Counted from the stretch's first letter, positions 32,504 through 41,540 are shown. The stretch is DNA of 46,408 nucleotides from Duncaniella sp. (GCA_023664955.1 JAMPEV010000002.1:1-46408); one strand, 5' to 3'. Notes: generated from the sequence alone by a model not told the origin. Program-made: numbers and translations.

Positions 32504-33384
32504 CGCTTAGATATCCCCCAAAGCATCTTTGCACGAAGTGTGTCGATGAAATTATGACCCTTAGTGTGGAACACTTTCACCACGAAATCAGCGCGGCGCA
32601 CTTGCAGCTTCACATTAATGGGCAGGATGAGTGTGCGGCCGTCAAGGGTGAGCCTATATGTATCGGCACGTGATTCAACTGATGTTTCGATAATATGACT
32701 GTCGGACACCACGAGCGGACGCATAGTGAGTGAATGAGGAGCAATCGGGGAAAGCACCCAGCAGGGAGCCGTGGGCTGGACAATCGGACCTCCCACCGAC
32801 AGATTGTATGCCGTACTGCCTGTCGGAGTGGAAATTATAAGGCCGTCACCTTGATACGAAGCCACCGGCATACCATCAAGCCGGGTGTCAACAGTAATCA
32901 TTGACGCAGTATCCTGTCGGAGAATCGCCACCTCATTGAGCGCGTATGCCCAACCGGACAGACTGGCCCGGATATCGCCATTCACTCCGCGCACCTCTAA
33001 AAGCGAGCGCGACTCGATGAAATAGTTGCCGTCCATAAGCTCATCAATGAGCTGAGGGGCAGTAGAAATTGACTCTTCGGCAAGGAATCCGAGATGGCCG
33101 GTGTTGATTCCGATAATCGGAGTCTCCTTAGCCCCCACCCAGCGGGCTGTACGCAGAAATGTGCCATCGCCACCTATACTTATAGCGAAATCGGCAGTGA
33201 AGTCGTCACCTTCAAATACATCGTCAGCGTCCATCGGCTTACCGGTGAGGTGCGACATAGCCTCGAAAAACAGTCGTTCTACCGTGACAAACACGCCACG
33301 GTCGCTAAGGTTGTTGATGAGACCATATATTAAAGGTGCATCATCCAAGCTTTGTCGGCGTTTACCGAAAACAGCTATTTTCAT
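32500..33384 (-). CDS. nadK: NAD kinase
   Basis: This 294-residue cytoplasmic enzyme phosphorylates NAD to NADP. The hallmark GGDGTFLRTA lies at residues 71-80. Also present are the NE/D-type block GINTGHLGFLAE, the substrate loop DGLIISTPTGSTAYNLSVGGPIV and a C-terminal LTLDGR. Length and order of motifs are standard. It is flanked by the ACT-like gene 59 bp upstream and the overlapping metallopeptidase gene downstream, forming a three-gene operon divergent from pdxJ. Confidence 0.95.
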   Translation of the reverse strand: MKIAVFGKRRQSLDDAPLIYGLINNLSDRGVFVTVERLFFEAMSHLTGKPMDADDVFEGDDFTADFAISIGGDGTFLRTARWVGAKETPIIGINTGHLGFLAEESISTAPQLIDELMDGNYFIESRSLLEVRGVNGDIRASLSGWAYALNEVAILRQDTASMITVDTRLDGMPVASYQGDGLIISTPTGSTAYNLSVGGPIVQPTAPCWVLSPIAPHSLTMRPLVVSDSHIIETSVESRADTYRLTLDGRTLILPINVKLQVRRADFVVKVFHTKGHNFIDTLRAKMLWGISKR

Positions 33385-33443
33385 CTATCGTAGTATAAAA
33401 AGATTGTTTAAAGGTGGAATGGTGATTATCTCTCTCCTCTCCC

Positions 33444-33827
33444 CTACTCTTCCAAATAATGAAGAAGTTCAGCCACTCGTGCCTGAATGACATCATCGTC
33501 CATGGCACGGACATCGACATCATCAACTTCATAACCGTAACGCTCAAGCGAGCGGGCCACCGACACAGGATTACGGTGGGACACTCGTATTTCCACTGCT
33601 ATACGATTATCGAGGGATTCCGTGTCAGAAGTAACATTAAGATTGAGGAGGTGCGCGTCACAATCCTCCACGGCATGAGCTATGCGTGAGGCACTGTAAT
33701 CGCCCCTTCGGCAAGTGAGCAGCAACGTGCTACTCTCCTCCACCGGTGGGAAAAGTCGCGCCATCGAGGGTGCGGCAGGGAGCGCCAATGGCTTATTTTG
33801 GGATAATATGTCGTCTTTTGCTGGCAA
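33444..33827 (-). CDS. ACT-like domain protein (AcuB-type, CBS domains missing)
   Basis: This 127-residue protein has its main domain at about 33-115: TLLLTCRRGDYSASRIAHAVEDCDAHLLNL, then VEIRVSHRNPVSVARSLERYGYEVDDVDV. It resembles the C-terminal ACT-like half of the CBS-domain protein that many Bacteroides encode at this place between nadK and pdxJ. The two CBS domains that normally precede it are absent, and the first 30 residues are low complexity. It is either a shortened family member or a relic of a longer gene. It heads the nadK operon. Confidence 0.55.
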   Translation of the reverse strand: MPAKDDILSQNKPLALPAAPSMARLFPPVEESSTLLLTCRRGDYSASRIAHAVEDCDAHLLNLNVTSDTESLDNRIAVEIRVSHRNPVSVARSLERYGYEVDDVDVRAMDDDVIQARVAELLHYLEE

Positions 33828-33855
33828 AATGTTTCAATTTTTAGTTTTTTCTGAC

Positions 33856-33863
33856 TAAATTTG
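33856..33863 (+). promoter_or_regulatory. Probable promoter -7 box of pdxJ operon
   Basis: TAAATTTG with TTTC exactly 20 bp upstream (33832-33835). The predicted start near 33870 gives a 117-nt leader before pdxJ. Confidence 0.55.
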
Positions 33864-33869
33864 CATCGC

Positions 33870-33986
33870 TTTTGTCAGAGAACTGATTTAAACTTTTTAT
33901 GGAATATCAAAATCAGTTCTGAGAGGGCAAAATTACAAATAATAGTTTATATTAAAACCTCTCAGAAGCATAAAAAGATTATAAAT
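33870..33986 (+). promoter_or_regulatory. pdxJ leader with mutually exclusive stems and a tiny uORF
   Basis: Stem A pairs AGAACTGATTT (33879-33889) with AAATCAGTTCT (33910-33920), 11 bp perfect. Stem B pairs TTCTGAGAGG (33917-33926) with CCTCTCAGAA (33958-33967), 10 bp perfect. The two share 33917-33920 and cannot both form fully. Stem B ends 19 nt before the start codon and could affect ribosome access. A seven-codon ORF (ATG 33900, MEYQNQF, stop 33921-33923) lies across the switch region. No T-tract is present, so control, if any, would be translational. Confidence 0.5.
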
Positions 33987-34709
33987 ATGACCAATCTTAG
34001 CGTAAATATTAATAAAATCGCTACTATTCGTAATGCCCGCGGTGAAAATGTGCCCGACCTGTTAAAGGTGGCCGCCGACTGTGAAGCATTTGGTGCTGAC
34101 GGTATTACAGTGCATCCACGTCCCGACGAGCGACACATTCGTCGTGCTGACGTCTTTGCACTACGTCCTATCGTGAGAACAGAATTTAACATAGAGGGCT
34201 ACCCCTCGCCCGAGTTCATGGACTTGGTGCTTAAAGTAAGGCCCACGCAGGTAACTCTCGTACCTGATGCTCCTGATGCGTTGACCTCGTCGGCCGGATG
34301 GAATGTGGCTAAGAACATGGAGTTTCTCACTTCCATCGTTGACCGCATCCGCGAAGCCGGTATCCGCTCTTCCATTTTCGTAGGCACTGACGTGGACAAC
34401 ATACGCCTTGCCGCAAAAACAGGCACCGATAGGGTGGAATTGTACACTAAGCCATACGCTGACGAGTTCCCCACCAATCCCGAACACGCTGTGGGTCCTT
34501 TCGTCATCGCCGCCAAGGCAGCCCTTTCGGAAGGTCTCGGCGTTAATGCCGGTCACGACCTCAATCTCAAAAATCTTGCGTTTTTCCATCGCAACATCCC
34601 CAAACTGAGCGAAGTGTCGATCGGACATGCACTTATCTGCGACGCCCTTTACATCGGTCTCGAAGAGGCTATCCGGCAATACAAGCAACAACTAAGAATT
34701 AACGAATGA
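33987..34709 (+). CDS. pdxJ: Pyridoxine 5'-phosphate synthase
   Basis: This 240-residue TIM-barrel enzyme makes pyridoxine 5'-phosphate from 3-amino-2-oxopropyl phosphate and deoxyxylulose 5-phosphate. I chose ATG 33987 ([16 protein letters not shown]) because family homology begins exactly there; the open frame upstream to 33861 is leader. Hallmarks are [34 protein letters not shown] and the C-terminal GHDLNLKNL with [14 protein letters not shown]. exbB follows 32 bp downstream, so vitamin B6 synthesis and the TonB energising genes share a transcript. Confidence 0.95.
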   Translation: MTNLSVNINKIATIRNARGENVPDLLKVAADCEAFGADGITVHPRPDERHIRRADVFALRPIVRTEFNIEGYPSPEFMDLVLKVRPTQVTLVPDAPDALTSSAGWNVAKNMEFLTSIVDRIREAGIRSSIFVGTDVDNIRLAAKTGTDRVELYTKPYADEFPTNPEHAVGPFVIAAKAALSEGLGVNAGHDLNLKNLAFFHRNIPKLSEVSIGHALICDALYIGLEEAIRQYKQQLRINE

Positions 34710-34741
34710 TTTAAATTCTCCATAACCACCCTCCACTCATC

Positions 34742-35446
34742 ATGTTACAACAAGAATTCGTTGACACTATGTCAACCGTCACCGCCAACATCGAAGCCTC
34801 CCAGGCACAAGCTGCCGAGATAGTTCAGGAACTTTCAGTCTGGGACCTTACAATGCGCGGCGGGTTCATCATGATTCCACTCGCCATCCTTTCAATTGTA
34901 TGTGTATACATATTCATTGAGCGTTGCCTCGTAATCAGCAAGGCTCAGCGCGAGGATGGTTCTTTCATGGAACGCATCAAAGATTATATTCATGACGGTG
35001 AAATTGAAAGCGCGCGCAAGCTTTGCAGCCGCACCGACACCCCTTATTCTCGTCTGATTGCCAAGGGTATCTCACGCATCGGCCGTCCGATGAATGATGT
35101 GCTCGTGACAATCGAGAACACCGGTAATATCGAAGTGGCAAATCTTGAAAAAGGTCTTCCGTGGCTTGCCACCACTGCTGCCGGTGCCCCGATGATAGGC
35201 TTCCTTGGCACTGTAATCGGTATGGTACATGCTTTTTACAACCTTGCGAGCGCAGGCACAAGCGCCAATATTGCCGTGCTTGCCGATGGCATATACGCCG
35301 CCCTTGTCACCACCGTAGCCGGTCTTATAGTAGGCGTTATCGCTTTGTTTGCATATAATTACCTCGTGTCGCGCATCAACAAGGTTATGAACAAGCTTGA
35401 GGCTCGCACCATGGAATTTATGGATCTCCTCAACGAACCGGCATAA
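34742..35446 (+). CDS. exbB: ExbB/TolQ/MotA family proton channel
   Basis: This 234-residue inner-membrane protein has an extended N-terminus, a first helix at about 40-60 and a cytoplasmic domain with arginine-rich helices. The channel core GLPWLATTAAGAPMIGFLGTVIGMVHAFYNL spans about 137-167, followed by a last helix near 185-207. With ExbD it uses the proton gradient to drive TonB. It lies between pdxJ and exbD, with a 40-bp gap to exbD. This set most likely powers HmuR and SusC. Confidence 0.9.
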   Translation: MLQQEFVDTMSTVTANIEASQAQAAEIVQELSVWDLTMRGGFIMIPLAILSIVCVYIFIERCLVISKAQREDGSFMERIKDYIHDGEIESARKLCSRTDTPYSRLIAKGISRIGRPMNDVLVTIENTGNIEVANLEKGLPWLATTAAGAPMIGFLGTVIGMVHAFYNLASAGTSANIAVLADGIYAALVTTVAGLIVGVIALFAYNYLVSRINKVMNKLEARTMEFMDLLNEPA

Positions 35447-35486
35447 GCCATTTAAGAGCGTGTCTAATAATTAATCTCTTATAGCC

Positions 35487-35960
35487 ATGGCTTTAAAACG
35501 ACAGACAAGAATGATGGCGGAATTCTCTATGGCATCTATGACCGATGTGATATTCCTCCTTCTAATATTCTTCATGGTCACTTCCACATTCGTATTTCCC
35601 ACGGCTCTGGAAGTTAACCTCCCCGAAAGTTCTAAGCAGACAGCCATAAAGCCTTCCACACGTGTTTACATTAACAAGGAAGGTATCATATATGCAACTG
35701 CCGACGATAGCGAGCCTACGCCCCTATCCATCGAACAACTTTTACCATTCCTTCAGCTGGCTAATGCGGCCAACAACGACGCTGTGCAAGCTCAAGCTCC
35801 TAATGGTAAACTATCTGCAGAGGAACAATACATTGCAGTGTACGCCGATGAAGAAGTTACCTATGGTCGCCTTGTGGAAGTACTTGACCTCGGCGCACAG
35901 AACAACATGAAAATGGTGCTCGCCACCAAACCCGCCCCCTCATCAGCACGTCCTAATTGA
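35487..35960 (+). CDS. exbD: ExbD/TolR family biopolymer transport protein
   Basis: This 157-residue protein has a short cytoplasmic start, one membrane helix (about 14-34) containing the conserved Asp in SMTDVIFLLLIFFMVTS, and a periplasmic domain with the usual ending VTYGRLVEVLDLGAQNNMKMVLAT. The Asp in the helix is the proton-linked residue of the family. It follows exbB and precedes the TonB-like gene; a REP-like repeat separates it from the latter. Confidence 0.9.
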   Translation: MALKRQTRMMAEFSMASMTDVIFLLLIFFMVTSTFVFPTALEVNLPESSKQTAIKPSTRVYINKEGIIYATADDSEPTPLSIEQLLPFLQLANAANNDAVQAQAPNGKLSAEEQYIAVYADEEVTYGRLVEVLDLGAQNNMKMVLATKPAPSSARPN

Positions 35961-35973
35961 TAATTGTCACAAT

Positions 35974-36035
35974 GTAGGGACGCACCTTGGTGCGTCACCT
36001 TGGTGCGTCCTCCCAAATCGGGGTCGCCGAATCAC
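35974..36035 (+). repeat. REP-like copy 8, half-duplicated, with second module
   Basis: GTAG (35974-35977) leads into a variant in which the centre reads CCTTGG and the right half is duplicated (ACCTTGGTGCGTC twice, 35978-36010). The second module CCCAAATCGGGGTCGCCGAA follows (from 36012), then AATTGACAATT-type motifs. It sits inside the exbD-tonB junction of a working operon. Confidence 0.8.
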
Positions 36036-36101
36036 AGTACGATTGACAGTTGATAATTGACAATTGACATTTTTCCATCCGCTCTTATATCGCAGCTCAT
36101 T

Positions 36102-36977
36102 ATGACCTCAAGTCACCGCAACAAACTAACAGCCCTCATTTGTACCATCGCATTCCACGTGCTTTTGGTGGTGTTACTTTTCACCCTTTACCTTCGCTAC
36201 ACCGGAGCAGAGGATCCGGAACGCACTTGGCCTCCGGTCGACTCTGCCGAATTACTTTTCGGCGGTGAATATGTGATGCTCGGTGACTCTCCGGAGGCGA
36301 CTTCTACGGATAACGCACCTGATAATAGTCAGTCTATCACACAAAACATTTCCCAGCCCAAACCGGCTGCTCCCACTCATCAACCCGTCACAACCAAGGC
36401 AGCTAAAAGCACTCAGGAACCTACTTCAAAAGTGCCCCAACCTAAAATCACTGAGCCTAAGCATGAAACGCCAAAGCAGGTACAGGTCACCAAACCGGCA
36501 CAGGAAGCCAAGAGTACGAAGAAGGAGACTGTTGACAATCAGCAACAAGAGAATAAAGAGCAACAAGTGGCAAAAGCTATTGCCAACAAGGTGCAATTCG
36601 GTAAATCAGGCTCCGGAAGTAATAGCAACAATGCTACCGCGGGCGTAGGCGGTTCCGGTTCCGGAAAGCCCGGCAGTCCCAATGGCAATTCCACCACAGG
36701 CGCACTTGCAGGCAGCCCCGGATTCAGCCTGAAAGGACGTTCGCTCGCATCTTGGCACACTCCACCAAGCGCACCACTCGGCACTATCACTATCCGCGTG
36801 AGCGTTAACCGTCAAGGAAAAGTCACAGCCGCAACATATCTTTCAGGCACCGGAGCAGCGGCTGCAAGTTCGGCAGCTCGTAAAAACTGCGAGGATGCCG
36901 CACTACGTTCGCAATTCTCAGTTGACACCAACGCCCCCTCCAATCAAACCGGCACAATAACCTATCGATTCCAGTAA
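36102..36977 (+). CDS. TonB-like energy transducer
   Basis: I start this 291-residue protein at 36102 (MTSSHRNKLT); the 45 bp upstream are repeat-derived. One membrane helix (about 9-32) is followed by a long Pro/Lys/Gln/Thr-rich periplasmic linker (75-170) and a Gly/Ser/Asn-rich hinge (175-215). The C-terminal domain (225-291: TITIRVSVNRQGKVTAATYL, then AALRSQFS) matches TonB-family C-termini in layout. It would couple the ExbB/ExbD motor to outer-membrane receptors. It ends the pdxJ-exbB-exbD-tonB operon. Confidence 0.8.
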   Translation: MTSSHRNKLTALICTIAFHVLLVVLLFTLYLRYTGAEDPERTWPPVDSAELLFGGEYVMLGDSPEATSTDNAPDNSQSITQNISQPKPAAPTHQPVTTKAAKSTQEPTSKVPQPKITEPKHETPKQVQVTKPAQEAKSTKKETVDNQQQENKEQQVAKAIANKVQFGKSGSGSNSNNATAGVGGSGSGKPGSPNGNSTTGALAGSPGFSLKGRSLASWHTPPSAPLGTITIRVSVNRQGKVTAATYLSGTGAAAASSAARKNCEDAALRSQFSVDTNAPSNQTGTITYRFQ

Positions 36978-37034
36978 TAGGATATTCCCAACTTTCTATT
37001 TCGTAGGCGATAACCCACAGCTTACTGCAACCGC

Positions 37035-38459
37035 TTATTTCCAGCATTCTGTTTCGTTGGCGATTTCGGGTATAGTCTCAGAGTGGTATACCGGGTCTTT
37101 CCCGGCCTTGCGCTGGCCGATATAATCTTTCAACAGCACTACAGCATACTTTCCAAGCATGAATATCGCGGCAAGGTTACAGAGTGTCATCAACGCCATA
37201 GTGATGTCGGCAAATCCCCATACCAAGTCGAGCGTAGTAACACCACCGACATAAACAACCGCTCCAACCAACAAGCGATACACATTCACAAGCCGGTCGT
37301 TGTTATAGATGAATCTGACGTTAGCCTCACCATAATAGTAATTAGCTATGATACTAGTGAAGGCGAAAAACAATATTGCAACACAAACGAAGATTGAGCC
37401 ATACTGGTGACCGCCTCCAAGCTCGGCATCAATTGCCTTCTGAGTCAACACGATTCCATCGTGCCCCTCGATGAACACACCGCTACACAGAATTATAAAT
37501 GCAGTGGCAGTGCATACCAACATCGTGTCGGTATACACGCCCAAGGCTTGTATGAGACCCTGCTTTACCGGATGACTGACAGATGCTGTAGCCGCCGCAT
37601 TTGGTGTAGATCCCTCACCGGCCTCGTTGCTAAACAGTCCTCGTTTCACTCCCATGATTATTGCCGCGCCGAGTGTGCCTCCCATCGCCTGATTAATCCC
37701 GAATGCGTTCTCGAATATCAACCCAAATATCTCAGGTATACGATTGATGTTCATCATAATTATAACAATCGCTAGTAATATATAGGCAATAGCCATAAAG
37801 GGCACCACAATCTCGCTGAAGCGCGACACACGTTGTACTCCTCCCCATATCACCACTAAGGTTACAGCCGTCAGAATAACAGCCATCCACACTTTAGGGT
37901 ATGAGAAACAAGCGTCAAAGGCACTGGCTATGGTGTTGGACTGCACCGAACTGAATGCGAATCCGAATGTCAATGTGATAAGTACGGCAAAAGTCACTGA
38001 CCACCAACGCCTATGCAATCCCTTTTGGATATAATAGGCAGGACCACCCATAAACGACTTATCGCCCTTTACTTTAAACAATTGTGCCAATGTTGACTCC
38101 ACAAACGCACTTGATGCGCCGAACAGGGCTATAAACCACATCCAGAACACCGCACCCGGACCGCCCAATGCGATTGCTGTAGCTACTCCTGCAAGATTAC
38201 CGGTGCCCACTCTTGATGCTATTGACAAGGCGAATGCCTGGAATGAGCTTATGGTTCCATGATGCGGCTCATCCTGATTCCGTGGGTCATTATCACGCTT
38301 ACCGGAGTTCACAAGCAAGCGACACATCTCCCCTATCATCCTAAACTGCACACCTCGGGTGATAATGGTGAAAAATATCGCCGCTATGAGCAGCACAGTC
38401 ACCATCACGTAGTCAGTAAGCAAACCACTCACTGCGTCAACTGCATTTTGTAAAGTCAT
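37035..38459 (-). CDS. Sodium:alanine/glycine symporter family protein (AgcS)
   Basis: This 474-residue protein has about ten membrane helices. Family signatures are GVQFRMIGEM near the N-terminus, SRVGTGNLAGVATAIALGGPGAVFWMW, GGPAYYIQKGL and SNEAGEGSTPNAAATA. AgcS/AlsT proteins import alanine or glycine with Na+ or H+. It lies after prfB on the same strand, separated by a 69-bp gap containing a long imperfect hairpin, and converges with the TonB-like gene. No good promoter is visible in the gap. Confidence 0.9.
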   Translation of the reverse strand: MTLQNAVDAVSGLLTDYVMVTVLLIAAIFFTIITRGVQFRMIGEMCRLLVNSGKRDNDPRNQDEPHHGTISSFQAFALSIASRVGTGNLAGVATAIALGGPGAVFWMWFIALFGASSAFVESTLAQLFKVKGDKSFMGGPAYYIQKGLHRRWWSVTFAVLITLTFGFAFSSVQSNTIASAFDACFSYPKVWMAVILTAVTLVVIWGGVQRVSRFSEIVVPFMAIAYILLAIVIIMMNINRIPEIFGLIFENAFGINQAMGGTLGAAIIMGVKRGLFSNEAGEGSTPNAAATASVSHPVKQGLIQALGVYTDTMLVCTATAFIILCSGVFIEGHDGIVLTQKAIDAELGGGHQYGSIFVCVAILFFAFTSIIANYYYGEANVRFIYNNDRLVNVYRLLVGAVVYVGGVTTLDLVWGFADITMALMTLCNLAAIFMLGKYAVVLLKDYIGQRKAGKDPVYHSETIPEIANETECWK

Positions 38460-38476
38460 AATAACTAAAACAATAT

Positions 38477-38521
38477 GGATGTGCCGACATCTATATAAAA
38501 CTTATAGGTGTAGACACATCC
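38477..38521 (-). terminator. Long imperfect hairpin between prfB and the symporter gene
   Basis: The outer stem is GGATGTG (38477-38483) / CACATCC (38515-38521). The inner stem CATCTATA / TATAGGTG has one G-U pair. There is only a weak T-rich stretch after it on the minus strand. It may end or attenuate the prfB transcript. Confidence 0.4.
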
Positions 38522-38528
38522 TGATAAA

Positions 38529-39645
38529 TTAATTTTCGTTTCCGGCAAATTCCATGAGATAGGCCTTGATGAACGCATCAAGGTCGCCATCCATCACACC
38601 ATTCACATCACTGGTCTGGTAGTTTGTGCGATGATCTTTCACACGTCGGTCATCAAACACATAACTTCGTATCTGCGAGCCCCATTCGATTTTCATCTTT
38701 CCCGCCTCTATCTTAGCTTGCTCTTGCATACGGTGCTGGAGTTCTTTATCGTAGAGGATCGAACGGAGTTGGCGCAACGCATTCTCCTTGTTTTTGGGCT
38801 GGTCGCGTGTCTCAGTGTTTTCAATAAGTATCTCCTCTTGTTCACCTGTGTATGGGTCGGTGAATTGGTAACGCAGACGAACACCTGATTCCACCTTGTT
38901 GACATTCTGGCCTCCGGCACCGCCTGAGCGAAAAGTGTCCCATGACAGCAACGCCGGTTCCACTTTCACTTCGATAGTATCATCAACGAGCGGGGTGACG
39001 AACACTGATGCGAATGAGGTCATGCGCTTTCCTTGGGCATTGTAGGGTGACACACGCACCAAACGATGCACTCCGTTCTCACTCTTCAGATAGCCATATG
39101 CGAAGTCACCTTCCACATTTATCGTACATGACTTGATACCAGCCTCATCACCTTCCAAGAGGTTGGCTATCGAAGTCTTGTACCCATGGTCTTCACACCA
39201 GCGAAGATACATTCGCATGAGCATCGACGCCCAGTCTTGGCTTTCAGTACCACCGGCCCCGGAATTGATTTTCAGCACCACTCCAAGTTTGTCTTCCTCG
39301 CGGCGCAACATATTGCGGAGCTCAAGATTCTCAATCTTTGCCATCGCATCGGCATAAAGCCGGTCAAGGTCAGCCTCCTCCACAAGTCCTTCTTTCAGGA
39401 AATCCCATGCGAGTTCAAGTTCATTGACAATCTTGTCAATCTCCTCATAGCCATCAATCCAGGCTTGAAGGTCCTTGATTTTCTTCATCTGCAGCTGCGC
39501 CTCCTTCGGATGCTCCCAGAAGTCAGGCACATGGGTGCGAAGCTCTTCCTCTTCTACCTGTATTTTCTTACTGTCGATGTCAAAGATACCTCCTCAACGC
39601 CAACTTGCGTTCTAAAGTCTCTTTTAATTGTTCTTGTGTAATCAT
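38529..39645 (-). CDS. prfB: Peptide chain release factor 2, programmed +1 frameshift
   Basis: The full product is 371 residues: 21 codons from ATG 39645, then a +1 shift at TGA (39580-39582), then 350 codons to the stop at 38529. The shift site reads AGGAGG-TAT-CTT-TGA-C, the classic RF2 self-regulation element with its internal ribosome-binding-like sequence just upstream of the slip codon. RF2 releases proteins at UGA and UAA. The catalytic GGQ lies in SGGAGGQNVNK, and the codon-recognition loop reads SPYNAQGKRMTSF. A -7 box lies upstream. Without modelling the frameshift, annotation would start wrongly near 39530. Confidence 0.95.
39580..39595 (-). promoter_or_regulatory. RF2 programmed frameshift site
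   Basis: AGGAGG, TAT, CTT and TGA in phase 0, followed by C. The in-frame UGA is read slowly when RF2 is scarce, and the ribosome slips +1 on CUU to decode GAC. This is established for bacterial RF2. Confidence 0.9.
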
Positions 39646-39706
39646 AATTACGCGTTCAAACAGGGTTAATTTTTTTTAGTAAGTTAGCAGAATTACTTAT
39701 TCTGTG

Positions 39707-39714
39707 CAAATTTA
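39707..39714 (-). promoter_or_regulatory. -7 box of prfB promoter
   Basis: TAAATTTG on the minus strand. No TTTG is visible at the -33 spacing. The predicted start near 39700 gives a leader of about 55 nt. Confidence 0.5.
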
Positions 39715-39726
39715 CACATTATTTAC

Positions 39727-39734
39727 TAATTTTG
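39727..39734 (+). promoter_or_regulatory. -7 box very close to the AspT-like start codon
   Basis: TAATTTTG ends only 4 bp before ATG 39739. If it is used, transcription would start at or next to the start codon, giving a leaderless or nearly leaderless mRNA. Confidence 0.5.
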
Positions 39735-39738
39735 CAGC

Positions 39739-41400
39739 ATGAATTTGATTAATGACATATTCATAGAACATTCTGCGCTGCAAGCGGTAATTATCATTTC
39801 GATAATAATCGCCGTCGGACTGGCTTTTGGCAAGATTCGCGTCTGTGGGATTTCCCTTGGGGTCACTTTCGTGTTCTTTGCGGGGATTCTCGCCGGCCAT
39901 CTCGGACTGTCAATCGACCCCACAATTCTGCATTACACTGAGAATCTTGGACTTGTACTGTTCGTTTATGAACTTGGTTTGAAAGTCGGGCCAGGCTTTT
40001 TCAGTTCTTTCCGCAAGGGCGGTTTGCAACTTAATCTCTTAGGGCTCGGAGTTTTAATAATCGGGACTTTAATGACCATACTCATTAGCAAGGGATTAGG
40101 AGTGCCTATCGGAGAGGCTACCGGACTACTATGCGGCGCCACCACCAACACGCCGGCCTTAGGTGCCGCACAGCAAGCTCTCCAGCAGTTAGGATTGTCT
40201 GCATCAGGGGCGGCCCTTAGTTGTGCCGTGACTTATCCTCTTGGCGTAGTAGGCGTCATACTTGCCATAATTGTAATTCGTAAAATTTTCATTTCACCCG
40301 ACACTCCTCTTACCACACAGCAGGAGGAAGCAGATGCCACTTATATCGCAGAATTCAAAATCAGCAATCCCGCCATCTATAACATGACGGTGAAACAGAT
40401 ATCGCAACTCACTAACACTCAGTTTGTCATCTCTCGCCTATGGCATAACGACATTGTGAACGTCCCCGACTCTCGCACGGTGCTTAGCAAAGATGACCAC
40501 CTTTTAGTGATAACCACCCCCGATGACTGTCCGAAGCTCAAAGTGCTTTTTGGCGAGCAAGAGGAACGCGATTGGAACAAGAAGGATATCGACTGGAATT
40601 CTATAGACAATCAATTGATTTCAAGGCGCATCGTTGTAAGCCGCGCTTCCATCAATGGCCGCAAGTTGGGGTCGCTGCGTCTACGCAACCATTACCATAT
40701 TAACATAAGCCGCGTTAGTCGTTCCGGGCTCCACCTCCTTGCCACCCCGAGCCTGATTCTGCAACTTGGCGATGCTCTGACTGTGGTAGGAAGCGAAAAG
40801 GACATTGAAAAGGTTGAACAGATATTGGGAAATACCGCCATCAAACTGAAAGACCCTAATCTTGCGGCAATCTTCATCGGCATAGTAATAGGTCTTGTGG
40901 TAGGCTCAATACCCATTGCCATTCCGGGTATTTCCACCCCTATCAAACTCGGTCTTGCCGGAGGGCCTATTATAGTAGGCATCCTCATCGGACGCTTTGG
41001 CCCACAGTTCAGGATGGTGACATATACTACCCGCAGTGCCAATTTGATGCTCCGCGGCATAGGGTTGTCGCTATACCTTGCGTGCCTGGGTCTTGATGCC
41101 GGTGCTCAATTTCTTGACACAATAATGCGGGGGGAAGGGCTACTATGGATTGGGCTCGGATTTGCAATCACTTTGATTCCGGTTATTATAATGGGATGTG
41201 TAGCGATGAAGCTATGCAACCTTGACTTCGCACTGACATGCGGTATGCTATGCGGCAGTATGGCCAATCCCATGGCTCTCAACTATGTGAACGACACCGT
41301 CCCCGGAGACTATGCCACCGTAAGCTACGCCTCTGTCTATCCACTCCTAATGTTCTGCCGAGTGATTGTGGCACAACTATTGATTCTACTGCTCATCTGA
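39739..41400 (+). CDS. AspT/YidE-type transporter with two RCK_C domains
   Basis: This 553-residue inner-membrane protein shows the YidE/YbjL duplication. Two blocks of about five helices (residues 10-180 and 375-553) each carry a Gly-rich motif (LCGATTNTPALGAAQQAL; LCGSMANPMALNYV). Between them lie two TrkA-C/RCK_C regulatory domains (about 205-285 and 290-370, for example DDHLLVITTPDD and GDALTVVGSEKDI). The family includes the aspartate:alanine exchanger AspT; the substrate here is unknown. It is divergent from prfB, and its -7 box sits almost on the start codon. Confidence 0.85.
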   Translation: MNLINDIFIEHSALQAVIIISIIIAVGLAFGKIRVCGISLGVTFVFFAGILAGHLGLSIDPTILHYTENLGLVLFVYELGLKVGPGFFSSFRKGGLQLNLLGLGVLIIGTLMTILISKGLGVPIGEATGLLCGATTNTPALGAAQQALQQLGLSASGAALSCAVTYPLGVVGVILAIIVIRKIFISPDTPLTTQQEEADATYIAEFKISNPAIYNMTVKQISQLTNTQFVISRLWHNDIVNVPDSRTVLSKDDHLLVITTPDDCPKLKVLFGEQEERDWNKKDIDWNSIDNQLISRRIVVSRASINGRKLGSLRLRNHYHINISRVSRSGLHLLATPSLILQLGDALTVVGSEKDIEKVEQILGNTAIKLKDPNLAAIFIGIVIGLVVGSIPIAIPGISTPIKLGLAGGPIIVGILIGRFGPQFRMVTYTTRSANLMLRGIGLSLYLACLGLDAGAQFLDTIMRGEGLLWIGLGFAITLIPVIIMGCVAMKLCNLDFALTCGMLCGSMANPMALNYVNDTVPGDYATVSYASVYPLLMFCRVIVAQLLILLLI

Positions 41401-41540
41401 CTTTCGTAAGTAAACATCAATATGTCAATATGCTCTTGCCATGCGGTTTATAGCCCGAGTGGTTGAGATTTCTCGGACTATCTCTTCGGTGCAGAGCACG
41501 AGCACTCCGCTATAGTGGTCAAGCTTAGGAATTTAGAAAT

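Noticed and set aside
33861-33986. Upstream extension of pdxJ in the same frame.
   Set aside because: PdxJ homology begins exactly at ATG 33987, and the region upstream holds the leader hairpins.
39040-39060. RF2 codon-recognition tripeptide reads SPY instead of SPF, which might suggest altered stop-codon use.
   Set aside because: As far as I recall, SPY followed by NAQGKRMTSF is usual in Bacteroidota RF2, and UGA is clearly used as a stop in this window (and as the frameshift signal in prfB itself).
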